From: Bacteroides faecium
Lineage (GTDB): Bacteria > Bacteroidota > Bacteroidia > Bacteroidales > Bacteroidaceae
NCBI RefSeq assembly: GCF_012113595.1
Contig: NZ_CP050831.1
Coordinates: 4,712,001-4,776,000 of the forward strand
Reading direction: 5' to 3'
DNA length: 64,000 bases
Part shown: one piece after another, positions 34,505 to 42,099 of the stretch
Position numbering within the stretch: the first letter of the stretch is position 1
Layout: the number at the start of each line of letters is the position of its first letter
Notes under the pieces: model-generated
What the model was told of the DNA's origin: nothing
The model's database searches: none
What the model saw: the letters and a program-made list of their open reading frames with translations, nothing else
Position numbers and translations under genes: made by a program

Positions 34505-35512
34505 ATGCACTTCAAGGATAATACATTTTACCGGAAAAGAAGGATGGTGGCATACATATCAGTGCTATTATGGCTTATTACAGGATGCGTTAATGAAGAT
34601 TTTTCCGGTTGTCCGCAGGGAAGTTTCCAGGTGGCTTTCGAATATGTTCATCACACGGACAATACTTGCCCCGATCGTTTCGACATCGACGTACAGCAAA
34701 TAGACTTGTATGTATTTGATGCAGCCGGATGTTTTCTGAAATGCATAACTCGTAAAGGGGAGCCTTTCCCGAAAGATTTTCGGATTGACCCGGAACTTTC
34801 TGCCGGTAGCTATACGTTGGTGGCATGGGGAAACCTGACTGATGAAGTCACTTTGCAACCGGCCTTTATTGCCGGACAGACTACGCTTGAGCAGGCGTTA
34901 TTATCACTCAACGCAGTTGAAGACCGTAGCGTGAACCATAAACTGACTCCTGTTTTTCATGCTATGAAACAAGTAGAAGTAAACGATGTGAAGGAACACA
35001 CAGAAGTTCTTTCATTTATAAAGAATGAGAATCATTTGCATCTGAATGTGAAGTGGTTTGAAAAAAGCGGAATACCATGTATTCACCGCTGTGCGGATGG
35101 CGTGCGTGTCCGTGTGGTTGACCCTAAAGGGGCGACTTATAAATTTGATAATTCTGTAGTTGCTTCGGGCAACGAATTGACATATTATCCATATCAGGGC
35201 ACCAATAATGATGCATGGAATCAATTTGCAGGCGTTTTTTCTTTGATGCGTTTGGTGGAAGGGGAAAAATTGACGCTACTGATAGAACGGTTGATGCAGG
35301 ACGGTACAATCAAGGAACTCTACCGTTCTGACTTAGTCGAACTTATCAGGATGCATCCATATACCCGCATCCAGTCGGAACTTGACCGGCAGGATGTGTA
35401 TGAAGTAGAAATATCGCTTATAGATGATTTGGACGGTGATACGGATACTTATATGCAAACGGCAGTTACCGTATCAGGGTGGACAATCATATTGCAGGAT
35501 ACGGAAATGTGA
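34505..35512 (+). CDS. FimB/Mfa2-family fimbrial anchor lipoprotein
   Basis: The 335-aa protein has a charged n-region, hydrophobic core and lipobox LITGC (Cys28), so the ATG at 34505 is preferred over 34544. The mature part matches the Mfa2/FimB anchor family: CPQGSFQVAFEYVHHTDNTCPDRFDIDVQQIDLYVFDAAGCFLKC, FRIDPELSAGSYTLVAWGN, VEISLIDDLDGDTDTYMQTAVTVSGWTIILQDTEM. In P. gingivalis such proteins end the pilus at the outer membrane and limit its length. It follows the pilin by 107 bp, a gap without a clear terminator. Confidence 0.88.
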   Translation: MHFKDNTFYRKRRMVAYISVLLWLITGCVNEDFSGCPQGSFQVAFEYVHHTDNTCPDRFDIDVQQIDLYVFDAAGCFLKCITRKGEPFPKDFRIDPELSAGSYTLVAWGNLTDEVTLQPAFIAGQTTLEQALLSLNAVEDRSVNHKLTPVFHAMKQVEVNDVKEHTEVLSFIKNENHLHLNVKWFEKSGIPCIHRCADGVRVRVVDPKGATYKFDNSVVASGNELTYYPYQGTNNDAWNQFAGVFSLMRLVEGEKLTLLIERLMQDGTIKELYRSDLVELIRMHPYTRIQSELDRQDVYEVEISLIDDLDGDTDTYMQTAVTVSGWTIILQDTEM

Positions 35513-35534
35513 TACTTTATAATTAAACGAGAGA

Positions 35535-37520
35535 ATGAGACTGAAATTAGTTTATATATATAGCTTCGTTGTGACATTATTATATCTGCTCACTGCTTGT
35601 ACTGACGGAATAGAAGCATCTTCCGATAGTAATGGCCAGGGGGAAGGCAAGGAAATTCCTGTCAGTATCATGCCGAAACTTGTTGCAGGGGATGAAAATG
35701 AGGTATCACAATTGCGTGTTATCATTTTTTCGACACGCACTTCAAATCCTTACGGCCCTAAAGTTTTAGTCAGCAATCAATTGATAGATATAAATGAAGA
35801 TCATGTTGCCATTACCTATATAGGATACAATGATATTTATGTGATAGGAAATGAGCCGGTAGATCTTTCCGGAATCAACAGCCCTGAAGATTTGAAAAAT
35901 ATTCAGATGAATACGGAAAGCAGCCTGAGTGCTTCAAAATTTGTATTTTTCCGGCAGTTGCTCAATGTGAATGTACGAAGTAAAAATGAGATATATCCGG
36001 AGGGGGCATCCGTTCCTGTATCAAAACTGGAGATAAAGCTGCAACGGGTAATTGCCAAGTTAAGTGTGAAGTTTGATCTCAGTACGGAGATTTGTGAAAA
36101 TGGAAATCCTACGGGCGAATATGTCAATTTTGAGTCTATGGAGCTACTCCGTACTCCGAAATACAGTTCTCTGGTTCCCAATAAATACAAGATAGAAGAG
36201 GGGTTTCTGGATAACCGTGTTTTCTCATTGGGAAATGGCAGTACGGAACAGAATCATTTCGCATGGTCATCCGGCGATATATATTTGCCGGAATATCTGC
36301 CGATGGATGAGATTTACAGAATGGCATTGCGTATTAAAGGAACATCAAGAGGAATCACCCGTATATATACTCTGCCGATTGGTGACGCAATGAATTCTAT
36401 TGATTCACATTCTACCGAATGGAATATAACCCGCAACAGGCATTATAGTTTGAATATTAAAGCGGTTACCGGTTATGGGGAAGAGTCTCTTGAAGTGAAA
36501 TCCAACGTTTCCGGATGGTCGGAAATCAATGTTCCGATTGAAATAACGGGAGCTAGCTTTCTTGCTGTCAACAAAAAGACGGTTGAAGTAAAGTCGTTAC
36601 GTTTTTACTCGTATGTGCGTTTTGCTTGTAACGCTCCAGTTGAAGTGAAACTTCCCGATGAGGTGACAATCGGTAATCAACTGCAGATGACAATAGAATA
36701 TGATGACGCGAATCAAAAAAGCGGGCGTGTCGGGTTCAGACGTGGAAACTGGAATACTGGTAATGATATTATATATGTGACTACATTAAAATCGGGTACC
36801 GCATCTGTTGAGCTTAATCTGCAACTTTATAGATCAGAAACAATTCGTGTCGGAAATAATCCTGTTACCTGGGCTGAAGCCATGGGGTATTGGGAAGAGG
36901 CAAACTGGATCCGTACAGGTATTTATAATGATGAGTTTTATAAAAGAGCCACTCAGGAAACTGGATGTAGGAAATATTATCCTGAAGAGGTAAATGAGAA
37001 TGATGCAATAAGAGGGAAGGGATGCTGGAGATTAGCTACCATACGTGAAAATTGGGCGATTAATTCTGCTGAAGCATGGTGCATAGAGGAACATGATACA
37101 AATGACAGAAAGGCGTATGTAAGTTACGGATCAGGACATCTCATAGACAATTATAAAGAGAATAAACAATATCGCTATAACTGTACCCTTGATGTCCGTC
37201 CCCCTGAACTTTCAGATTTTATAGTCTCAAGTTCAGATGTAACGAATGTCACGAAGGGAAATGCGTCCTCTATATGTACAAATTTAGGCAGTGGATGGAG
37301 GTTGCCTACAGGAAAGGAAATGAATTATGTTTTCCTGAATGCCGGAACCAACGGGCTTCCCAATAATTTCTTTTCGGACAGTTATTGGGGAAAGAATGAG
37401 GATGGCACCTTCATTGTAGCAACCATGAGTGATCCGGACGGAAGTGCCACGACGGATGAATTGCGAAATGGGAGACATACGGTGCGTTGTGTGAAACTGC
37501 GTTATACCCCTATTGGATAA
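35535..37520 (+). CDS. Fimbrial accessory/tip-type lipoprotein (DUF4906-like)
   Basis: The lipobox LLTAC (Cys22) is followed by a two-domain fimbrillin-like N-terminal half (IPVSIMPKLVAGDENEVSQLRVIIFSTRTSNPYGPKVLVSN, KLEIKLQRVIAKLSVKFDL, WNITRNRHYSLNIKAVTGYG). The C-terminal ~220 residues differ: they include VTWAEAMGYWEEANW, GKGCWRLATIRENW and GSGWRLPTGKEMNYVFLNAG, a pattern like lectin/FGE-type or fimbrial-tip adhesion domains. The protein is 661 aa, longer than the shaft pilin, as expected of a tip or minor subunit. DUF assignment is tentative. Confidence 0.75.
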   Translation: MRLKLVYIYSFVVTLLYLLTACTDGIEASSDSNGQGEGKEIPVSIMPKLVAGDENEVSQLRVIIFSTRTSNPYGPKVLVSNQLIDINEDHVAITYIGYNDIYVIGNEPVDLSGINSPEDLKNIQMNTESSLSASKFVFFRQLLNVNVRSKNEIYPEGASVPVSKLEIKLQRVIAKLSVKFDLSTEICENGNPTGEYVNFESMELLRTPKYSSLVPNKYKIEEGFLDNRVFSLGNGSTEQNHFAWSSGDIYLPEYLPMDEIYRMALRIKGTSRGITRIYTLPIGDAMNSIDSHSTEWNITRNRHYSLNIKAVTGYGEESLEVKSNVSGWSEINVPIEITGASFLAVNKKTVEVKSLRFYSYVRFACNAPVEVKLPDEVTIGNQLQMTIEYDDANQKSGRVGFRRGNWNTGNDIIYVTTLKSGTASVELNLQLYRSETIRVGNNPVTWAEAMGYWEEANWIRTGIYNDEFYKRATQETGCRKYYPEEVNENDAIRGKGCWRLATIRENWAINSAEAWCIEEHDTNDRKAYVSYGSGHLIDNYKENKQYRYNCTLDVRPPELSDFIVSSSDVTNVTKGNASSICTNLGSGWRLPTGKEMNYVFLNAGTNGLPNNFFSDSYWGKNEDGTFIVATMSDPDGSATTDELRNGRHTVRCVKLRYTPIG

Positions 37521-37525
37521 GAGAA

Positions 37526-39157
37526 ATGATAGATATGATAGTAAAAAAGAAATATATTCAATTATTCCTGTTTGCATTGCTTTTCTCTTTGGAAGCTTGC
37601 AATAGTGATGAAATGTCGGATACCAACGATACGACAGACGTACAGGAACAAATGGTTTTGAGACTGAGCGTGCAACAAGAGTCTGTAGTGCATACACGGG
37701 GAACAGCTACTCCTGCCGATGAAGCAAAGGTTGAAAGTATGGACTTCCTTATATTCGACCATATGGGAGATGTTGTTTATCATCAGCATCCTGTATTGGA
37801 ATGGACTGGAAATGAATATAAGACGACAGTAAACATTCCTTCAGCCACAGGAGAACATACATTGTATCTGATAGCTAATTATCCTATGGAAGCAGGGACA
37901 ATACATACTTTACAGGACTTGGAAAGCAAGATATCCACAAGTACGGAAGCACTTGTAAAACCACCCTTTGTTATGGCTACCAGGCGTATTACTCTTTCAT
38001 CACTCAACATGATAGCTATTCGTAATGCGATGGAAAGTGATGGTAGTAATGGTTTCAGTTTAAAACGGAATGTTGCGAAATTCAGTGTGGGGGTAACAGC
38101 CGGCAATTTTAATTTGATTTCAATAGATTGGTTGGGTTGTCCTGTGTCAGCCTCTGTATTGGCAGATGTGGATTATACCAGTCCGTCCACTTTGTCTGTC
38201 AGTAACCTTGCCCCTTTGTCAACTCCTATTTATCTGTATCAGATTCGGAATATGGGTTTGGATGCACATAAAGGATTTCACATTGTCGTACATGGAAAAT
38301 ATACGGCAGCGGATGGGACAGAAAGAGAAGGATACTATAAACTCCGTTTATGTACAATAGATGATGCTACAGGAGAAAAAGTTCCGTTGAATTCAATTGT
38401 AGGCAATGATTACTATAAACTGAATATCCGGAGTGTTACGGGATTTGGCGCTAATTCATTCGAGAATGCGGAAAAGAATGGATTTACTAATGATATGGAA
38501 GCATTCATGTTATTAGAGTATAATGGTACACATGATTATCAAGAGAATTATTTGCAGAATGGTTATCAGATGGGATTTGAAAATTCCCGTTGGATTATAT
38601 ATAGTAATGAAACCTTGAATTCTTTTGTGTTAGGTCATTTCTACCGGTGCATCCGGGATGAATCATTGGAAGGTTACACCATGTTTGACCCGGACTATCC
38701 CAATCTTCAGCGTGGATTGATAACGGTGAAAGCAAACGGGACAGAAATAATGGGGGAAACAGTTTGTAATGATATTCCTGATAATCCCGTTGAGATGGAC
38801 TTATGTTTCACGGAATCAAGTGAAGATGCAGGTACGGAATACTCATTTACAAGTATTATCCAATATGGTGTTCTACAAAAAACGGTAACTGTTGAACGTC
38901 ATTCCTCTATCGGTCGCTCATATACAGTGCTCCCTATACTATATACGAATTACGGAGAAGTGGTCGGCTCATGTGATTGGATCGGGATAGCTGAACAACG
39001 GCACGAAGGCGCTATTATTTATCCGCAGTTAGACTCTGCTAATGATTACATTTTTGTCCATGTAAAGGAAAATGGCACAGGCAATGCACGTGAAGGAAAG
39101 GTGCGTCTGTTTGGTAGGAATGGATATTTTGAACTTCGGATACGTCAGGAAGGATAA
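37526..39157 (+). CDS. Second fimbrial minor-subunit lipoprotein
   Basis: I prefer the ATG at 37526 (or 37535, MIVKKKYIQLFLFALLFSLEAC); the upstream TTG/ATG options overlap the previous gene. Cys in LEACNSDEM is the lipid anchor. Fimbrillin-type segments follow: MVLRLSVQQESVVHTRGTATPADEAKVESMDFLIFDHMGDVV, GEHTLYLIANYPMEAG, LKRNVAKFSVGVTAGNF, YKLNIRSVTGFGANSFENAEKNGF. The C-terminal ~180 residues (CIRDESLEGYTMFDPDYPNLQRGLITVKANG..., VRLFGRNGYFELRIRQEG) are a beta-rich extension of unknown role. It is probably a tip or accessory fimbrillin paired with the preceding gene. Confidence 0.78.
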   Translation: MIDMIVKKKYIQLFLFALLFSLEACNSDEMSDTNDTTDVQEQMVLRLSVQQESVVHTRGTATPADEAKVESMDFLIFDHMGDVVYHQHPVLEWTGNEYKTTVNIPSATGEHTLYLIANYPMEAGTIHTLQDLESKISTSTEALVKPPFVMATRRITLSSLNMIAIRNAMESDGSNGFSLKRNVAKFSVGVTAGNFNLISIDWLGCPVSASVLADVDYTSPSTLSVSNLAPLSTPIYLYQIRNMGLDAHKGFHIVVHGKYTAADGTEREGYYKLRLCTIDDATGEKVPLNSIVGNDYYKLNIRSVTGFGANSFENAEKNGFTNDMEAFMLLEYNGTHDYQENYLQNGYQMGFENSRWIIYSNETLNSFVLGHFYRCIRDESLEGYTMFDPDYPNLQRGLITVKANGTEIMGETVCNDIPDNPVEMDLCFTESSEDAGTEYSFTSIIQYGVLQKTVTVERHSSIGRSYTVLPILYTNYGEVVGSCDWIGIAEQRHEGAIIYPQLDSANDYIFVHVKENGTGNAREGKVRLFGRNGYFELRIRQEG

Positions 39158-39215
39158 TTCAAATAGTGTCAAGAGTGAAAGGAGATATGAGGATGAATAT
39201 ATCAAATTGTAGAAT

Positions 39216-40136
39216 ATGAATAAGCGGAGAATAAAATTACGATTTTATACTATTTCGGGCATGTTCTTGTTTTTATGCACTTGTTCCGCTAATAGAGATA
39301 AACCAAATACTGCGACAGTACAACACAAGGACACTGTATCGGTAGATTGTTTTTGGAATATGTATGATTTTGCGGATACCGTCCGGTGGACAAACAAGTC
39401 GGTTACAACTGAAAGAATGTTAGTGGATTATCTTTCCCGATTGTCAGGGCTGACAGAGAATAAGGCTTGTGAAAGTCTTAGGAAGCTGGTATTGAGAACT
39501 AAAGTTAATGAAATGGTAAGCCATTGGTTTCTGAAGCAGTTGGAACGGCATTTGTATGAGCCGGACTCACCGTTACGCAATGATAATTATTATATTTCAG
39601 TATTGGAAGAGACATTGGTTTCCGGGCATCTGAATGGAATGATGCGTGTACGTCCTTTGTATCAACTGAAAATGCTTAAAAAGAATCGGGCAGGAACTAA
39701 AGCGGCAGATTTTGATTTCATACTTCCTACCGGAAAGCATCAGAATCTATGGGACATTCCTGCTAAATATACTATACTGCTGTTTTATGATCCGGATTGT
39801 ATTCATTGCTGGGAATTAATGCGGGAGCTATCCGAGGCATCAATAATAAACTCTTGTTTACAACATAACGGATTAGCTCTGCCACAACTCGCCCTTATTA
39901 CGATTTGTACGGAAGGTGATATGGAGACGTGGAAAGAATATCAGCATTCTCTTCCTTCTCCGTGGGTAAACGGTTATGACGCAAGGAACATACTGCTTGA
40001 AAAAGAGCTGTATTCTTTACGTTCTCTTCCTTCTATATATCTATTGGGAGAGAATAAACAAGTATTATTGAAAGAACCCTCTTCTATAAGTGAAGTTATC
40101 AATTATTTATTAAACGAGTATGATATTACAAAGTAG
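39216..40136 (+). CDS. Thioredoxin-fold lipoprotein (DUF5106-like) at end of fimbrial operon
   Basis: The 306-aa protein has a lipobox ending FLCTCSANRDK. The middle (about 50-140) is a helical region like DUF5106. The last ~140 residues form a thioredoxin-like domain with a CIHC motif (LLFYDPDCIHCWELMRELSE) and the cis-Pro segment LRSLPSIYLLGENKQVLL. It is predicted to be a periplasmic thiol-disulfide protein, perhaps helping fold or reduce fimbrial subunits with Cys residues. It starts 58 bp after the previous stop, probably as the last gene of the operon. Confidence 0.75.
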   Translation: MNKRRIKLRFYTISGMFLFLCTCSANRDKPNTATVQHKDTVSVDCFWNMYDFADTVRWTNKSVTTERMLVDYLSRLSGLTENKACESLRKLVLRTKVNEMVSHWFLKQLERHLYEPDSPLRNDNYYISVLEETLVSGHLNGMMRVRPLYQLKMLKKNRAGTKAADFDFILPTGKHQNLWDIPAKYTILLFYDPDCIHCWELMRELSEASIINSCLQHNGLALPQLALITICTEGDMETWKEYQHSLPSPWVNGYDARNILLEKELYSLRSLPSIYLLGENKQVLLKEPSSISEVINYLLNEYDITK

Positions 40137-40222
40137 CTGCTGTGAAGCACCTCATTTCCCCGATGGTTCATGCCCCTGCCATTATTTGATGATTTAGATA
40201 GTGGTTCATGAACCTATATTTA

Positions 40223-40291
40223 CTGCCTGTGAAGGTAGACTATTGTTTGTTTTGTTTGTGCATCTTCTTTCCGGTGGGAAAGAGGATGCAC
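40223..40291 (+). repeat. Direct repeat copy 1 with hairpin (terminator-like)
   Basis: ctgcctgtgaaggt followed by ctattgtttgttttgtttgtg matches copy 2 at 41092-41130 nearly base for base. Both copies run into a strong hairpin, here gtgcatcttctttcc (40258-40272) with ggaaagaggatgcac (40277-40291). It lies 87 bp after the fimbrial operon and may be its terminator. The remaining 40292-40597 stretch has a TATCTTTG box (40358-40365) and no gene that I can support. Confidence 0.75.
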
Positions 40292-40357
40292 TTTTAAAAT
40301 TAATGCATTATTGAATGATTTTTATCTATATTTCATATAAAATACATATAAATGTAG

Positions 40358-40365
40358 TATCTTTG
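40358..40365 (+). promoter_or_regulatory. -7 box (TATCTTTG) before the small membrane-protein gene
   Basis: A perfect TAnnTTTG match on the + strand. It lies 240 bp before the first candidate start at 40598, so if used it would give a long 5' leader. Confidence 0.45.
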
Positions 40366-40597
40366 TTGAATTATTGAAGATAATTGGAATATATCGTTCA
40401 TTCTATATGTTTCAATATCAGTGACCAGTTAAACTGGGGTGGTTGTTCTGTTCTAATAATCAGATATACATGCCCCGAATTATGCAAATAACACAAAAGT
40501 GAGCATCTTTGGATGAATGTTTTTGTATATATCGAAACATGGGATTTTAAATTTGTGCTAATAGTCATATTCCCGAACAAGTATTGTTCTCTTAGAC

Positions 40598-41069
40598 ATG
40601 AATACAATTTGCCATATTCGCGATTATACGGACATTTGCAGGGTGGAACTTACAAACAGTATTAGGGATAATGATTTTATATAACAGTCGTTTGGCGAAA
40701 TGTTTTCTCGGTAAGAAGAAACATTCTTTTATGATTTTTGGTTGTTACTTTACGCGCTATAAGTATTTGGAAATTTGGGAGGAAATGGAGGCCCGAATTC
40801 ATTTGAGACAATATACGGAATGTTTTTTCCTCACATTGTTACCAGGCTTGGGATTGTCATTATGGCTATCTTGGTGGTTTATGTTAATACCTTTGTCTAC
40901 ATATCATTTTCTTTATTGGTGGGAACGGATGATAAGACATCATTCTATCTTTGACTGGGAAGCGATAAAGCATTGTGGAGATACGCTTTACCTGCGAAAA
41001 AGAAAATCGTATAGCTGGACGAAGTCCTATTGTAAGAAGAAATTGCCCGCATCGAGATGGGCGGATTAA
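40598..41069 (+). pseudogene. Small membrane protein, possibly frameshifted (hypothetical)
   Basis: Frame one from ATG 40598 encodes MNTICHIRDYTDICRVELTN plus eight residues, then stops at 40684. An overlapping frame from 40671 gives 132 aa with a hydrophobic hairpin (CFFLTLLPGLGLSLWLSWWFMLIPLSTYHFLYWW) and a basic tail. The two pieces read naturally as one protein (...SIRDNDFI + YNSRLAKCFLGKK...) if two bases were lost from the short AT run near 40678-40683. It may instead be two overlapping genes, or only the second. I do not recognise the family. Direct repeats with hairpins flank the gene. Confidence 0.4.
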
Positions 41070-41091
41070 AGATATGGTCTTAACCGACCGG

Positions 41092-41168
41092 CTGCCTGTG
41101 AAGGTCGCTCTATTGTTTGTTTTGTTTGTGTTTTGTGCACCTTTTTTCTGTTGAAGAAAAAGGTGCAC
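41092..41168 (+). repeat. Direct repeat copy 2 with hairpin (terminator-like)
   Basis: This second copy of the ctgcctgtgaaggt...ctattgtttgttttgtttgtg word ends in a perfect hairpin, gtgcaccttttttct (41135-41149) with agaaaaaggtgcac (41155-41168), followed by ctctttttatgg. It lies 22 bp after the small membrane gene and just before the DUF5131 gene. Confidence 0.8.
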
Positions 41169-41220
41169 TCTTTTTATGGATATATGGCAGATAAGATATA
41201 CATTTGAAGAAAAAAAGAAA

Positions 41221-41955
41221 ATGGGTGAAAAAGCTTCGATGTGGAATCTCTGGCATGGCTGTCATAAACTTAGTGAAGGCTGTCGTCATTGTTATGTATA
41301 TCGTACGGATGGCAAATACGGGAAAGATAGTTCGGTTGTGGCAAAGACCGAAAAGTTTGACCTGCCTCTGCAACGGAAAAAGAACGGCACGTATAAAATT
41401 CCTTCAGGCAATTTGGTATATACTTGTTTTACTTCCGATTTTCTGATTGAGAATGCTGACGAATGGCGTGCTGAAGCATGGGAAATGATGCGGGTACGTC
41501 AGGACCTTCGTTTTCTTTTCATCACCAAACGGATAGACAGGTTGCAACAATGTTTGCCCTCTGATTGGGGAGACGGTTATGATAATGTGACGATTTGCTG
41601 TACAATGGAAAATCAGGACAGGGTGGATTATCGTCTGCCTATTTATAAGGCGTCTCCAATTAAACATAAAATCATTATCTGTGAGCCTCTTCTCAGCCGG
41701 ATTGATTTTAGGGGAGAACTGGGAGAGTGGGTTGAACAGGTAGTTGCCGGGGGAGAGTCGGGGAAAGAAGCCCGCGTATGTGATTATGATTGGATATTGG
41801 ATATTCGCCGGCAATGTGTGGAAGCTAATGTCAGTTTTTGGTTTAAGCAGACAGGAAGTTATTTGTTGAAAGACGGACATGAATATAAGGTTGCCCGGCA
41901 GTTTCAACATTCGCAGGCACGAAAGGCGGAGCTGAATTATACTCCTGAAAAATAG
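41221..41955 (+). CDS. DUF5131 (Gp37/Gp68-like) protein
   Basis: I chose the ATG at 41221 (MGEKASMWNLWHGCHKLSEGCRHCYVYR) because this N-terminus is typical of the family and the alternative at 41176 abuts a terminator hairpin. The cysteines in CHKLSEGCRHCY recall a radical-SAM-type iron-sulfur loop. Further conserved pieces are PSGNLVYTCFTSDF, AWEMMRVRQDLRFLFITKR and EQVVAGGESGKEARVCDYDW. Members are common in phages and mobile regions. Biochemical function is unproven. Confidence 0.85.
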   Translation: MGEKASMWNLWHGCHKLSEGCRHCYVYRTDGKYGKDSSVVAKTEKFDLPLQRKKNGTYKIPSGNLVYTCFTSDFLIENADEWRAEAWEMMRVRQDLRFLFITKRIDRLQQCLPSDWGDGYDNVTICCTMENQDRVDYRLPIYKASPIKHKIIICEPLLSRIDFRGELGEWVEQVVAGGESGKEARVCDYDWILDIRRQCVEANVSFWFKQTGSYLLKDGHEYKVARQFQHSQARKAELNYTPEK

Positions 41956-42099
41956 CGAATCATTCTTTTGGCTACGATTTACAGAAAGCGGGGATTGCCG
42001 GGCAGGACAGTCTTCGCTTTTGTTTTATTGAGTACAAAATGCGGATAATTACGTCTTTTTCTAAAGATAGAGTGTAAATTATAAAATTATCCATATTCA

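Noticed and set aside
40141..40597. A tRNA or other structured RNA gene in the gap
   Set aside because: No cloverleaf or T-loop pattern was found; only the direct repeat, its hairpin and a promoter box are visible.
28240..41955. The whole stretch as an integrative conjugative element
   Set aside because: A tyrosine recombinase is present, but no relaxase, Tra/mobilisation, excisionase or matching att repeats were found. Its place beside an invertible segment explains it better.
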